Assembly: GCA_031259935.1 (NCBI GenBank) | Contig: JAIRKV010000089.1 | Coordinates: forward strand, 1-7,920 | Direction of reading: 5' to 3' | Length of the DNA: 7,920 bases | DNA from: Prevotellaceae bacterium | GTDB taxonomy: Bacteria > Bacteroidota > Bacteroidia > Bacteroidales > UBA932 | Shown: positions 1 to 6,316 of the stretch, one piece after another | Layout of the letters: every line of letters begins with the position of its first letter | Position numbering within the stretch: the stretch's first letter is position 1 | Notes under the pieces: model-generated | Seen by the model: the letters and a program-made list of their open reading frames with translations, nothing else | Told to the model about the DNA's origin: nothing | Databases searched by the model: none | Made by a program: the position numbers and the translations under genes

Positions 1-12
1 TTCAACGGTTCT

Positions 13-1320
13 TCAGTTTATTTTTATGATATAATAATCTTTTTTACCTTTTTGTACCAGAATATATTTTTTGTTTAACAAATCGTTTTCTGTTATTATT
101 TTTTCCGTACTGTCGATTTTTTGTTTGTTTATGTTAAGTCCTCCGCCTGCAATAAGTTTGCGCAATTCGCTTTTTGAAGTAAAAATATTTGCAACTGTTG
201 TAAGCAATTCGATTACATTTATTTTTTCATCCGTTATTGAATTTGGTATTTCGTATTGAGGAACTCCTTCGAAAACAGTTAAAAAGGTTTGTTCATCAAG
301 TTTTGCAAGTGATTCAAATGTTGATTTTCCGAATAAAATTTGCGAGGCTTCAACTGCGGCACTGTAATCGTTTTCGGAATGTACCAGGCAGGTTACTTCT
401 TTAGCCAAGCGTTTTTGTAAAACTCGCAAATGCGGCATTGTATCCTGTTCTTCAATAAGTTTATCTATTTCATTTTTGTCGATAAGGGTAAATATTTTGA
501 TATATCGTTTTGCATCTTCATCGCTCACATTCAGCCAAAATTGATAAAATTTATACGGAGAAGTGTAGCGTGCATCAAGCCAGATGTTTCCACTTTCGGT
601 TTTGCCGAATTTTCCGCCATCGGCTTTGGTTATAAGCGGACAGGTAAGGGCAAAGGCTTCGCCGCCTGTTGTTCTGCGAATAAGTTCTGTTCCTGTTGTA
701 ATGTTTCCCCATTGATCGCTGCCTCCCATTTGCAGTTTGCAGTTTTTGTGCGTATTAAGAAACAAAAAATCATACGCTTGCAGAAGTTGATATGTAAATT
801 CGGTAAACGACAAGCCATCGCGTGCTTCGCCGTTAAGACGTTTTTTCACCGAATCTTTTGCCATCATATAATTTACGGTAATATGTTTTCCAACATCTCG
901 AACGAAATCAAGAAAAGAAAAATTTTTCATCCATTCATAATTATTAACTATTTCGGCAACATTTGGAAGGTTGCTTTCGAAATCAAGAAATTTTGACAGT
1001 TGTTTTTTTATTGCATCTTGATTATGCTGCAAAGTTTTTTCATCCAGCAGATTACGTTCTGTTGATTTCCCCGAAGGATCTCCAATCATTCCCGTTGCTC
1101 CGCCTATAAGCGCTAAAGGTTTATGTCCGCAACGCTGAAGATGACGCAACATCATAACGCCACAAAGATGACCGATATGCAGCGAATCCGCAGTAGGATC
1201 TATTCCCAGATAAGCCGTTGTAATTTCTTTGTTCAACTGTTCTTCGATACCCGGCGTGATTTCCTGAATCATTCCACGCCATTTTAATTCTTCTACAAAA
1301 TTCATCTGATTATTATTCAT
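13..1320 (-). CDS. tyrS: Tyrosyl-tRNA synthetase (class I aaRS, bacterial TyrRS)
   Basis: Charges tRNA-Tyr with tyrosine using ATP in the cytoplasm. The 435-residue product is of normal length for the bacterial enzyme and appears complete. The class I signature HIGH is at residues 48-51 within DSLHIGHLCG. The tyrosine-pocket motif QMGGSDQWGNI is at 197-207. The second class I signature is the KFGKT form of KMSKS at 237-241 (GGKFGKTESG), a variant typical of this TyrRS subgroup. A C-terminal S4-type tRNA-binding domain (SELRKLIAGGGLNIN, about 384-398) closes the protein. The start MNNNQMNF is preceded by a TATCTTTG -7 element 15 bp upstream; Met6 (base 1305) is an alternative start. Stop is TGA at 13-15. 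It is divergent from glgB across 595 bp and no T-box-like leader fits in the very short predicted leader. Identity is seen in the motifs and is secure. Confidence 0.98.
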   Translation of the reverse strand: MNNNQMNFVEELKWRGMIQEITPGIEEQLNKEITTAYLGIDPTADSLHIGHLCGVMMLRHLQRCGHKPLALIGGATGMIGDPSGKSTERNLLDEKTLQHNQDAIKKQLSKFLDFESNLPNVAEIVNNYEWMKNFSFLDFVRDVGKHITVNYMMAKDSVKKRLNGEARDGLSFTEFTYQLLQAYDFLFLNTHKNCKLQMGGSDQWGNITTGTELIRRTTGGEAFALTCPLITKADGGKFGKTESGNIWLDARYTSPYKFYQFWLNVSDEDAKRYIKIFTLIDKNEIDKLIEEQDTMPHLRVLQKRLAKEVTCLVHSENDYSAAVEASQILFGKSTFESLAKLDEQTFLTVFEGVPQYEIPNSITDEKINVIELLTTVANIFTSKSELRKLIAGGGLNINKQKIDSTEKIITENDLLNKKYILVQKGKKDYYIIKIN

Positions 1321-1334
1321 ATAAATTAAAACAA

Positions 1335-1342
1335 CAAAGATA
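1335..1342 (-). promoter_or_regulatory. tyrS -7 promoter element
   Basis: Reads TATCTTTG on the minus strand, matching the Bacteroidetes sigma-ABfr -7 consensus TAnnTTTG. It predicts a transcript start about 11 nt before the ATG. I see no good TTTG-like -33 box at the usual spacing, so this call rests on the -7 match alone. Confidence 0.55.
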
Positions 1343-1383
1343 TGAATAAAAAATGAAAATTGACAGAATTATGAGATTTGTCA

Positions 1384-1400
1384 AACAGTTGACAACTGTT
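1384..1400. promoter_or_regulatory. Perfect 17-bp palindrome, operator-like
   Basis: AACAGTTG-A-CAACTGTT: two perfect 8-bp arms with a single central base. It lies about 42 bp upstream of the tyrS -7 box and just ahead of a short open frame at 1411. The size and symmetry resemble a dimeric regulator's binding site, but no regulator gene is present and no second copy was noticed in the window. Regulatory function is inference. Confidence 0.35.
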
Positions 1401-1410
1401 GCATTTCGAT

Positions 1411-1485
1411 ATGCGAAAGACCATAACAGTAGACGAACTCAGCAAACTTTATACTGTAAATGCAAACATGCGGTCGCTCATTTAA
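1411..1485 (+). pseudogene. 24-codon open frame, possible gene remnant
   Basis: ATG at 1411 opens a frame encoding MRKTITVDELSKLYTVNANM followed by RSLI and TAA. The composition is protein-like (charged, helix-forming) and unlike the A/T-rich noise around it. The last few codons fall inside dispersed repeat copy A, whose edge is near 1461. One reading is that this is the 5' end of a gene cut off by the repeat; another is chance. There is no convincing promoter, and I do not recognise a family. Confidence 0.15.
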
Positions 1486-1654
1486 GAAAAATAAAAAATT
1501 AGCAATGACGAACACAAAAAAGAAAAAACTGTTCCTGTTTTGCCGACTTTTATCTTGTATATACGTAAAACACGGTATTTTTATTCGATAATTTGAATTT
1601 GTGAATTATTTCTAATAAATTGTTTCAGTGCTTATTAAGGAGTTACCGAATAAC
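1461..1654 (-). repeat. Dispersed intergenic repeat, copy A
   Basis: Read on the minus strand from 1654 to 1461 this matches copy B (6020-6215, plus strand) along nearly its whole length. Shared blocks include TTATTAGAAATAA, AAATTATCGAATAAAAATAC (1592-1573), ACAAGATAAAAG (1558-1547), TTCGTCATT (1512-1504), AATTTTTTAT and GAGCG-C-G. The 1502-1560 part also matches copy C2 (7524-7583) at about 90% by eye. A weak hairpin (TTATT...AATAA, 1632-1653) sits at its start. There is no coding capacity. It lies in the divergent tyrS/glgB region in inverted orientation to copy B. Confidence 0.75.
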
Positions 1655-1892
1655 AAAATTATACATTTACATAAAATCTTAAAAGTTATTCGGAGAAAAG
1701 ATTTTTTAACGGAAAGAACATTTTTTTGATTTTTCTGTTATTATATATGGATATTTGAATTTCATTTGCATTAATTTCATATTATAATTTGTTTTTGTTA
1801 AAAATGTTTCATTTTATAATATTGTTACGCAAACATTATCAATAATTTACAATCAAATTTTAAAATAATTTCATTCATTTGTTTATTTTTAT
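1655..1892. other. A+T-rich gene-free spacer upstream of glgB
   Basis: No believable open frame on either strand. It contains the perfect distal partner GTTATTCGG (1685-1693) of the CCGAATAAC arm of repeat copy A (1646-1654). It also holds an AAAATCTT/AAGATTTT inverted repeat (1673-1680 and 1698-1705) and an A/U-rich imperfect hairpin at 1707-1740 whose 11 pairs include two G-U. The remainder is strongly A+T-rich and could act as an upstream promoter region for glgB. Confidence 0.5.
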
Positions 1893-1900
1893 TACATTTG
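1869..1900 (+). promoter_or_regulatory. glgB promoter (-33/-7, Bacteroidetes type)
   Basis: TTTC at 1869-1872, a 20-bp spacer and TACATTTG at 1893-1900 fit the Bacteroidetes consensus TTTG-N19-21-TAnnTTTG. The ATG follows 15 bp after the -7 box, so the leader would be only about 10 nt with no Shine-Dalgarno sequence. Confidence 0.6.
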
Positions 1901-1915
1901 CACCAAATTAATTAA

Positions 1916-3898
1916 ATGAAAATTTCGCAATTAACAGAAATAGACCCTTTTTTAATTCCTTTCGAGCGGACTATTAATCGTCGTTTTGAAGAAATGCAAA
2001 AGAAAGAAAAAGATATAACCAACGGAGTGTCGCTTTCGGATTTTGCTAACGGCTATCTTTATTTCGGACTGCACAATGTGCCAAATGGCTGGATTATTCG
2101 AGAATGGGCGCCGAATGCAACAAATATTTATATTATCGGCGAATTTTCGAACTGGAAGCCACAACAAAAATATAAATTTAAAAATATAGAAAACGGCATT
2201 TGGGAAGGCGTTTTTGTAAATTCGCTGCTCAGTCATCTTGATTTATATAAACTTTATGTGGAATGGGATGGCGGTTCGGGCGAACGTATTCCATCTTATG
2301 CGCAGCGCGTCATTTTTGATGACAGTACGCATATTGCAACAGCGCAGGTTTGGCATCCCGAATCAAAATATAAATTCAAAAATAAAATTTCCGAAACGAT
2401 AAAAAATCCGCTGATTTATGAAGTTCATACAGGCATGAGCAGCGAAGAACCCAAAGTATCAACATATAACGAATTCAGACAAAATATTTTACCGCGAATA
2501 AAACAGCTTGGTTACAACGTTGTTCAACTTATGGCAATTCAGGAACATCCTTATTATGGCTCGTTTGGCTATCAGGTTTCAAATTTTTTTGCGCCATCAT
2601 CGCGATTCGGAACGCCCGACGAACTGAAACAGCTTATTGATGCTGCTCACGGCGAAGGAATTGCTGTTGTGCTTGATATTGTTCATTCTCATTCGGTGAA
2701 AAACGAAAACGAAGGATTAAGTCGTTTTGACGGAACTGAATATCAATATTTTCACAAAGGCGAACGAGGAAATCATCCCGTTTGGGATTCGCGCTGTTTT
2801 GATTATGCCAAAAACGAAGTAATTCATTTTTTGCTTTCAAACTGTAAATATTGGCTCGAAGAATATAAATTCGACGGTTTTCGTTTTGATGGCGTTACAA
2901 GTATGATTTACACACATCACGGGCTGGGAACCGATTTTGGCGATTACCGTTTGTATTTTGATGGAAATCAGGACGAAGATGCTATTACATATTTGTATCT
3001 GGCAAACAAACTTATACATTCGCTGAATCAGAAAGCAATTACAATTGCCGAAGATGTAAGCGGGATGCCGGGAATGGCAATACCGCAACAGTTTGGAGGT
3101 ATAGGTTTTGATTTCAGAATGTCGATGGGAGTTGCCGATTTCTGGTCGAAAGTAATCAGCGAAAAACGCGATGAAGACTGGATTGTCGGCGACATTTTTT
3201 TCCGCATGTCAGACAAGCGCGTAGAAGAAAATACCATAAGTTATGCCGAATGTCATGACCAGGCAATGGTAGGCGACAAAACAATAATATTCAGATTAGC
3301 CGACAAAGAAATGTATTCATCAATGAGCGTGCTGACGCCGAACATTATTATAGACAGAGGAATTGCTCTGCACAAAATGATACGCCTGATAACAATATCG
3401 CTTGCCGGCGGCGGCTATCTTAATTTTATGGGAAACGAATTCGGACATCCCGAATGGATTGATTTTCCGCGCAAAGGAAATGATTTCAGTTATTATTATG
3501 CTCGCCGTCAATGGCATCTTGTAGATGATAAATTACTGAAATATCAGTATCTTCGTAATTTCGATGAAGAAATGATAAAACTTGTAAAAGCGTACAATAT
3601 ATTTTCAAAGCGACCACAACAGATTGTGTGCAACAATGGCGACCATGTTCTTATTTTTGAACGTAACGAACTGATTTTTGCTTTCAATTTTCATCCAACT
3701 CAATCATATACCGATTACGGATTTGAAATAACCAGAGGAAAATACAAAATAATACTTGACAGCGACAGTGAAAATTTTTGCGGCTTCAAGCGTAACGATG
3801 ACAATATTATTCATTCAACAAAACGCGAAAACGGAACTGATATGTTGAAACTTTATCTTCCGAGCAGAACGGCTTTGGTGTTGATAAAAGGAAAATAA
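1916..3898 (+). CDS. glgB: 1,4-alpha-glucan (glycogen) branching enzyme, GH13_8-like
   Basis: Makes alpha-1,6 branches in glycogen by cutting an alpha-1,4 chain and transferring it. 660 residues, full length for the eukaryote-like branch of the family. A CBM48-type domain covers about residues 55-145 (IREWAPNATN...GEFSNW). The GH13 (beta/alpha)8 barrel follows: region I DIVHSH (254-259), region II GFRFDG with nucleophile Asp325, region III ITIAED with acid/base Glu379, and region IV AECHDQAMVGD with His447 and Asp448. A C-terminal all-beta domain ends with SRTALVLIKG. The N-terminal EIDPFLIPFE and the SYAECHDQAMVGDK stretch closely resemble animal and fungal GBE1 (from memory), rather than the E. 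coli GlgB type. This N-terminal match supports the start at 1916. No glgA or glgC is adjacent. All catalytic residues are present, so it should be active. Confidence 0.96.
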   Translation: MKISQLTEIDPFLIPFERTINRRFEEMQKKEKDITNGVSLSDFANGYLYFGLHNVPNGWIIREWAPNATNIYIIGEFSNWKPQQKYKFKNIENGIWEGVFVNSLLSHLDLYKLYVEWDGGSGERIPSYAQRVIFDDSTHIATAQVWHPESKYKFKNKISETIKNPLIYEVHTGMSSEEPKVSTYNEFRQNILPRIKQLGYNVVQLMAIQEHPYYGSFGYQVSNFFAPSSRFGTPDELKQLIDAAHGEGIAVVLDIVHSHSVKNENEGLSRFDGTEYQYFHKGERGNHPVWDSRCFDYAKNEVIHFLLSNCKYWLEEYKFDGFRFDGVTSMIYTHHGLGTDFGDYRLYFDGNQDEDAITYLYLANKLIHSLNQKAITIAEDVSGMPGMAIPQQFGGIGFDFRMSMGVADFWSKVISEKRDEDWIVGDIFFRMSDKRVEENTISYAECHDQAMVGDKTIIFRLADKEMYSSMSVLTPNIIIDRGIALHKMIRLITISLAGGGYLNFMGNEFGHPEWIDFPRKGNDFSYYYARRQWHLVDDKLLKYQYLRNFDEEMIKLVKAYNIFSKRPQQIVCNNGDHVLIFERNELIFAFNFHPTQSYTDYGFEITRGKYKIILDSDSENFCGFKRNDDNIIHSTKRENGTDMLKLYLPSRTALVLIKGK

Positions 3899-3906
3899 AA
3901 AATTTT

Positions 3907-3935
3907 ATATTCATGTAATATTTTTATATTTTTTC
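3907..3935 (+). terminator. Weak terminator candidate after glgB
   Basis: ATATT-CATGT-AATAT (3907-3921) followed by a T-rich run. The 5-bp stem is A/T only, so this may be no more than A+T-rich spacer; it is listed because the convergent neighbour makes a termination point likely here. Confidence 0.2.
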
Positions 3936-3960
3936 ATACAACATTAATCAACATTTGAAA

Positions 3961-3981
3961 GAAAAAACGACTGAACAGTCT
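3961..3981 (-). terminator. Probable terminator of hemW
   Basis: On the minus strand, 9 bases past the hemW stop, GACTG-TT-CAGTC (3980-3969, foldable as a 4-bp stem with a 4-nt loop) is followed after one base by six T (3967-3962). This is a short Rho-independent-type hairpin plus U-tract in the expected place between convergent genes. The stem is short, so strength is uncertain. Confidence 0.4.
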
Positions 3982-3989
3982 GCAAAAAA

Positions 3990-5120
3990 TCATTCAATCC
4001 AAATCAATTCACGTACAACAGCGTCAGACAGTAAAAAATGTTTAGACGGAATTTTCAGTCGACAGTCATTGCAAGTAAGTAAACCCTGCCGAATAAAGCT
4101 TTTAGACTGTTTTAGCAAATAATCGTGAAACTTTTCTCCGAATTTACTTTTTATATGAAAAATATCTGCGCCGCAAGCAGTTCGCAATGAAGTAAGAATA
4201 TAATCGTTATAACATTCGGCGCTGTTAAGATTTTCGTTTTCCCAAAAAATCTGATTTGTATTTACTGCCTCAATATATTTTTTGTTGTTTGCAATATTCC
4301 CTCTTCGCATATTATTGCCGTCATACGAATGTGCCGATGCGCCAAATCCAATATACGGCTTGCCTTGCCAATATGCAGTATTGTGTACGGAAAAAAAACC
4401 GTTTTTTGCAAAATTTGAGATTTCGTAATGTTCAAAACCTGCATCGCATGTCATTTTTTCTAATATCTCATATTGTTTTATGCTCAATTTTTCGTCAACA
4501 GGTTTCAGTTCGCCTTTTTCAAAACGTTTATAAAAAACTGTTCGCGGCTCAATTCCCAAGTGATATGCCGAAAGATGAGAAATATCCAAATCGATAAAAA
4601 TGCCGAGATTTTTACGCCATTGCTGTAAAGTAAGTTGAGGAAGCCCGTAAATCAAATCAATATTGATATTTTTAAATCCGGCTTTTTGCGCTGTTTTCAC
4701 ACATTCTATTGACTGTTTTGCCGTATGCCGTCTGTTCATAAAACGCAAATGTCCGTCTATAAACGACTGAATTCCGATACTTAATCGATTGACGCCCAGG
4801 CGCAGCAAATCTTCCAAATATTTTTCACTCAAATCGTCGGGATTGACTTCCATAGTAAATTCACGAAAATCATTAATGCAAAAACTTTTTTTTATTTCGC
4901 TGGTGATAATTTTAAGTTCATCGGACGAATAAATACTTGGAGTGCCTCCGCCGAAATAAAGCGTTTCGGGAATTGTTTTCAATTCGTTATGCCGCATTTG
5001 TATTTCTTTGACTGTTGCTGCGAGCATTTCCGTTTTACGCGCAAGCGATACACTGAAATGGAAATCACAGTAATAGCAAAGTTGCTTGCAAAATGGTATG
5101 TGAATATAAATTGCAGCCAT
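3990..5120 (-). CDS. hemW: HemW-type radical SAM heme chaperone (HemN-like)
   Basis: A radical S-adenosylmethionine protein of the coproporphyrinogen III oxidase-like family; HemW members bind heme and deliver it to respiratory proteins rather than oxidise coproporphyrinogen. With the start used here it is 376 residues, usual for HemW. The cluster motif CKQLCYYC supplies Cys11, Cys15 and Cys18 (CX3CX2C), followed by GGGTPS at 57-62, a SAM-contact region. EVNPDD (91-96) and RLSIGIQSF (112-120) are typical barrel strands. HNTAYW (246-251) is the HNxxYW motif that marks HemW over HemN, and HemN's extra N-terminal cysteine region is absent. The frame is open upstream to 5162, but MAAIYIHIPFC is the family's canonical N-terminus and a promoter box lies inside the extension, so 5120 is preferred. 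It is convergent with glgB and divergent from comF. Confidence 0.93.
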   Translation of the reverse strand: MAAIYIHIPFCKQLCYYCDFHFSVSLARKTEMLAATVKEIQMRHNELKTIPETLYFGGGTPSIYSSDELKIITSEIKKSFCINDFREFTMEVNPDDLSEKYLEDLLRLGVNRLSIGIQSFIDGHLRFMNRRHTAKQSIECVKTAQKAGFKNINIDLIYGLPQLTLQQWRKNLGIFIDLDISHLSAYHLGIEPRTVFYKRFEKGELKPVDEKLSIKQYEILEKMTCDAGFEHYEISNFAKNGFFSVHNTAYWQGKPYIGFGASAHSYDGNNMRRGNIANNKKYIEAVNTNQIFWENENLNSAECYNDYILTSLRTACGADIFHIKSKFGEKFHDYLLKQSKSFIRQGLLTCNDCRLKIPSKHFLLSDAVVRELIWIE

Positions 5121-5125
5121 GATTG

Positions 5126-5159
5126 CAAATGTAGATGAAAATTCCCGATTATGCACAAA
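5126..5159 (-). promoter_or_regulatory. hemW promoter; implies a leaderless transcript
   Basis: On the minus strand, TTTG (5159-5156), 22 bp, then TACATTTG (5133-5126), with only CAATC between the -7 box and ATG at 5120. A start site about 4-6 nt after the box falls at or within a base or two of the initiation codon. The spacing is slightly longer than the usual 19-21 bp. It argues against the longer N-terminal frame starting at 5162. Confidence 0.5.
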
Positions 5160-5211
5160 CAAATAAAAATGTCGTGTAAAATTTATAGAAGAAAAATATC
5201 TGTATAGGAAA

Positions 5212-5242
5212 TTTGCAGACTTTCGTTTTTTAATTATTTTTG
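5212..5242 (+). promoter_or_regulatory. comF promoter (-33/-7, Bacteroidetes type)
   Basis: TTTG (5212-5215), exactly 19 bp, then TATTTTTG (5235-5242): the best match to the Bacteroidetes consensus in the window. The ATG is 18 bp further on, with an A-rich leader (AAAAAAATTAGCAAAAG) and no Shine-Dalgarno sequence. Confidence 0.65.
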
Positions 5243-5260
5243 TAAAAAAATTAGCAAAAG

Positions 5261-5959
5261 ATGTTTAAAGTGTTTAAGCCTGTACAATATTTCCTGCATT
5301 TGATATATCCCGACATTTGCGAGATTTGTAATAAATATCTTGTGCATGGCGAAAAAATTATCTGCTCTGACTGCCGCATTGATATTCCGCTTACGCATAA
5401 CTGGAATGAACGCGGAAATTCAGTTGAACAAATTTTTTGGGGACGGGCGCCTATTGTTTCAGCTGCATCCTATTTCTTTTTTGCCCGCGGAAGCAAATAC
5501 AGAATACTTTTGCACAAACTCAAATATGCAGGTCGCTATGATATTGGCATTACGCTCGGTTCGTGGTTTGGCGCCGAACTGGCAACCTGCAAAATATTCG
5601 CAGATGTTGATTTTATCATTCCCGTTCCTCTTCATCCCAAAAAACAGCAGTCAAGAGGTTATAATCAAAGTGAAAAAATTTGCAATGGTCTTTCCGAGTC
5701 ATTAAAGAAACCTGTTGACAGCAAAACTGTTATCCGTTCGGAATTTACAAATACGCAAACTAAAAAAAATCGCATGGAACGCTGGCGTAATGTATCAAAT
5801 GTTTTTGAAATAAAAAATCCCGAAAAACTGAAAGATAAACATATTCTTCTGGTTGATGATGTTCTTACAACGGGCGCAACTCTCGAAGCCTGCTGCAATG
5901 CAATTTTATCAAAAGTTGAGTGCCGCATAAGCATAGCAACTTTGGCTTTTGCGCATTAA
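5261..5959 (+). CDS. comF: ComF family phosphoribosyltransferase-like protein
   Basis: Family known from Gram-positive ComFC and proteobacterial GntX/ComF. It has a zinc finger plus a type I phosphoribosyltransferase fold; roles in DNA uptake are established in some species, but biochemistry in Bacteroidetes is not. The 232-residue product is of full length. An N-terminal zinc-binding motif is formed by CEIC (Cys20, Cys23) and CSDC (Cys35, Cys38), preceded by the typical LIYPD. RGYNQSE at 132-138 and RWRNVSNVFEI (174-184) are ComF signatures. The PRPP-binding loop LLVDDVLTTGATLE is at 196-209 with both acidic residues. The start has its own strong promoter. Divergent from hemW; no other competence genes are visible, so a competence role is not shown here. 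Confidence 0.93.
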   Translation: MFKVFKPVQYFLHLIYPDICEICNKYLVHGEKIICSDCRIDIPLTHNWNERGNSVEQIFWGRAPIVSAASYFFFARGSKYRILLHKLKYAGRYDIGITLGSWFGAELATCKIFADVDFIIPVPLHPKKQQSRGYNQSEKICNGLSESLKKPVDSKTVIRSEFTNTQTKKNRMERWRNVSNVFEIKNPEKLKDKHILLVDDVLTTGATLEACCNAILSKVECRISIATLAFAH

Positions 5960-6019
5960 TAACTCACGAAAAAAGTTCATAGTTTTTTATGTTTGTTTCA
6001 TATCCTGTGAAATGGATTA

Positions 6020-6215
6020 AATTATACAGTCGCCTCTTAACAAGCGCAGAAACTATTTATTAGAAATAAATTATAAATGCAAATTATCGAATAAAAATAC
6101 CGCTTTTTATATTCATACAAGATAAAAGCAGGCAAAATATGAGCAGATTTTTCTTATTTTGTTCGTCATTTGCCGATTTTTTATTCGTCAGGGAGCGGCT
6201 GTTTTATCTTTGCAA
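6020..6215 (+). repeat. Dispersed intergenic repeat, copy B
   Basis: Homologous to copy A in the opposite orientation. Shared order: a (C)TTAA-AAGC hairpin remnant (6035-6044), TTATTAGAAATAA (6057-6069), AAATTATCGAATAAAAATAC (6081-6100), ACAAGATAAAAG, GCAAAA, TTCGTCATTTGC (6162-6173), GATTTTTTAT, GAGCGGC (6193-6199). The hairpin arms, perfect in copy C, are eroded here. It starts about 60 bp after the comF stop and ends near the promoter of the next gene. No coding capacity. Confidence 0.75.
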
Positions 6216-6256
6216 CATGAAATTTCAAACTGTGATTTTAAAAAATACGGAAATAT

Positions 6257-6287
6257 TTTCACAGTAATTAAATTAATTTTACCTTTG
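6257..6287 (+). promoter_or_regulatory. Promoter of the outer-membrane protein gene
   Basis: TTTC (6257-6260), exactly 19 bp, then TACCTTTG (6280-6287), a near-consensus Bacteroidetes promoter. The predicted leader is about 25 nt. A second, isolated -7-like TATCTTTG lies upstream at 6205-6212 at the edge of repeat copy B without a clear -33 box. Confidence 0.6.
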
Positions 6288-6316
6288 TATCGAATTTAAA
6301 TTAAACTTTTAGAATT

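Noticed and set aside
430..996. 188-residue plus-strand open frame antisense to tyrS
   Set aside because: Lies entirely within the certain tyrS gene; Cys/Phe/Ile-rich composition typical of an antisense shadow.
1673..1705. AAAATCTT/AAGATTTTTT hairpin with T-tract as a plus-strand terminator
   Set aside because: No plus-strand gene ends nearby, the stem is almost all A/T and the loop is 17 nt; chance in A+T-rich DNA is likely.
1707..1740. Hairpin upstream of glgB as a riboswitch or attenuator
   Set aside because: It lies far upstream of the predicted glgB transcript start (about 1905), so it would not be in the mRNA.
5121..5162. 14-codon N-terminal extension of hemW (MFVHNREFSSTFAI)
   Set aside because: The canonical HemW N-terminus begins at the inner Met, and the predicted promoter -7 box lies inside the extension.
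6217..6267. 16-residue open frame MKFQTVILKNTEIFSQ as a leader peptide
   Set aside because: It overlaps the promoter -33 region of the next gene and has no convincing promoter of its own; too short to support.
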